Source: a bacterium (lineage in GTDB: Bacteria > Patescibacteriota > Minisyncoccia > UBA6257 > GWB1-50-10). From it: a stretch of DNA of 5,300 nt. The notes beneath the pieces were generated by a model that worked only from the letters and a program-made list of their open reading frames with translations, was not told where the DNA came from and did no database searches. Position 1 is the stretch's first letter. Every line of letters begins with the position of its first letter. The translations under genes were made by a program, and so were the position numbers. Positions 4,871 through 5,300 of this stretch are shown in pieces. The stretch spans positions 1 to 5,300 of the forward strand of contig DAICZV010000021.1 of NCBI GenBank assembly GCA_027310975.1, written 5' to 3'.

Positions 4871-5300
4871 TTACGGGGCCAGATATGTCACGCTCACGAA
4901 CCCGGCCGAACCATTAGCGCCTAAATTAGAATTGCCGAAAGCGCCGCCGCCTCCGCCGGCGCCATAGCCTCCGCCGGCACTGGCCGTGCCGGCGCAAGCA
5001 CCGGCACCATTGCCGCCGGCGCCGAAATAAGAAGCGCCGCCGCCTCCGCCGCCGTCACCGCATCCGCTCGCCGGCGTGCTGGTGCCGCCGCTATATTGGG
5101 AAGTCAGGCCACCTGCTCCGCCCGCATAACCGCTATTGCCGTATGAGCCGCCTCCACCGCCGGCGCCAGTGGAAGACGCCGAAGAATCCGTGGAATTACC
5201 GCCGGCCCTACCTTGATACACACTGCTGTTGCCGCCGGCCCCGCCTGCGGTTCCTCCGCCGCTTGCGCCACCGGCACCGGCGGCAACAGCAGTGTGTATC
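4871..5300 (-). CDS. Glycine-rich surface-type protein, C-terminal part (N-terminus outside window)
   Basis: The frame is open from the right edge (about 5299) to a TAA at 4873-4871, giving 142 residues. A GTG at 5221 is in frame, but 26 codons upstream remain open with the same glycine/alanine bias, so it is unlikely to be the true start. Runs of five or six glycines recur about every 32-36 residues (GAGGGGGSYG, GDGGGGGGASYFG, GAGGGGGAFG), each followed by an aromatic residue. The protein ends with GSAGFVSVTYLAP, which resembles the closing strand of glycine-rich domains found at the end of large secreted or phage-tail-like proteins. Only two cysteines are visible. Such proteins are usually extracellular, but the signal peptide would lie outside the window, so location is inferred. 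It converges on hsp20. The most upstream 62 bases sit in an inverted repeat and may be an assembly artefact. Domain type is likely; function is unknown. Confidence 0.68.
   Translation of the reverse strand, partial: IHTAVAAGAGGASGGGTAGGAGGNSSVYQGRAGGNSTDSSASSTGAGGGGGSYGNSGYAGGAGGLTSQYSGGTSTPASGCGDGGGGGGASYFGAGGNGAGACAGTASAGGGYGAGGGGGAFGNSNLGANGSAGFVSVTYLAP
5215..5300. repeat. Perfect 24-bp inverted repeat at the window edge
   Basis: Bases 5215-5238 (beginning GATACACACTGCTG) are the exact reverse complement of 5277-5300 (ending CAGCAGTGTGTATC), with a 38-base spacer. The right arm ends exactly at the last base, so the repeat may continue outside. It lies wholly inside the glycine-rich reading frame. 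Its length and perfection exceed what the GCC-rich codon bias alone would give, since the outer 12 bases are not glycine-codon repeats. Confidence 0.9.

Noticed and set aside
5104..5286. Second - strand open frame overlapping the glycine-rich gene
   Set aside because: It is proline/alanine-rich in the alternative frame of GCC/GGC repeats, a usual artefact; the glycine frame ends in a recognisable terminal strand.

Overview
The window looks like a chromosomal piece of a Patescibacteria (Candidate Phyla Radiation, Parcubacteria-like) genome. The basis is indirect: an unusually short valyl-tRNA synthetase, a PrsW-family membrane protease, a small Hsp20, a very glycine-rich surface-type protein, very tight gene spacing, and -10 boxes placed directly before start codons, as for leaderless mRNAs. 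No rRNA, tRNA, CRISPR array or transposase is visible, and the phylum is an inference.

Region 1-771 (+ strand, visibly more AT-rich than what follows) is an operon: the C-terminal end of an unrecognised gene, a small MerR/excisionase-like helix-turn-helix protein, and a Doc/Fic-fold toxin. The three genes overlap by 8 and 4 bases. The last two look like a toxin-antitoxin module whose antitoxin is a winged HTH protein rather than a Phd-type protein. Two strong hairpins at 777-838 separate it from a convergent, unrecognised 104-residue gene on the - strand (850-1164).

Region 1165-1474 holds no gene. It carries back-to-back promoters: a near-consensus - strand promoter (TTGACT, 17 bp, TATTAT) giving the small gene a leader of about 220 nt, and a -10 box 8 bp before valS. 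The leader segment is packed with hairpins, including a 15-bp stem that shares one strand with a competing 6-bp stem. This is the least explained part of the window and the best candidate for an undescribed regulatory RNA.

Region 1475-4795 (+ strand, GC-rich) is valS, then prsW 5 bp later, then hsp20. The hsp20 gene has its own extended -10 promoter built on the stop codon of prsW and ends at a textbook intrinsic terminator. valS lacks the usual C-terminal arm and carries a small AT-rich 21-bp-period repeat in its editing region. PrsW and Hsp20 both fit envelope or protein quality control, but no direct link to valS is shown.

Region 4871-5300 (- strand) is the C-terminal part of a glycine-rich protein, converging on hsp20. 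The last 86 bases form a perfect 24-bp inverted repeat that ends exactly at the window edge, which may be real or an assembly fold-back.
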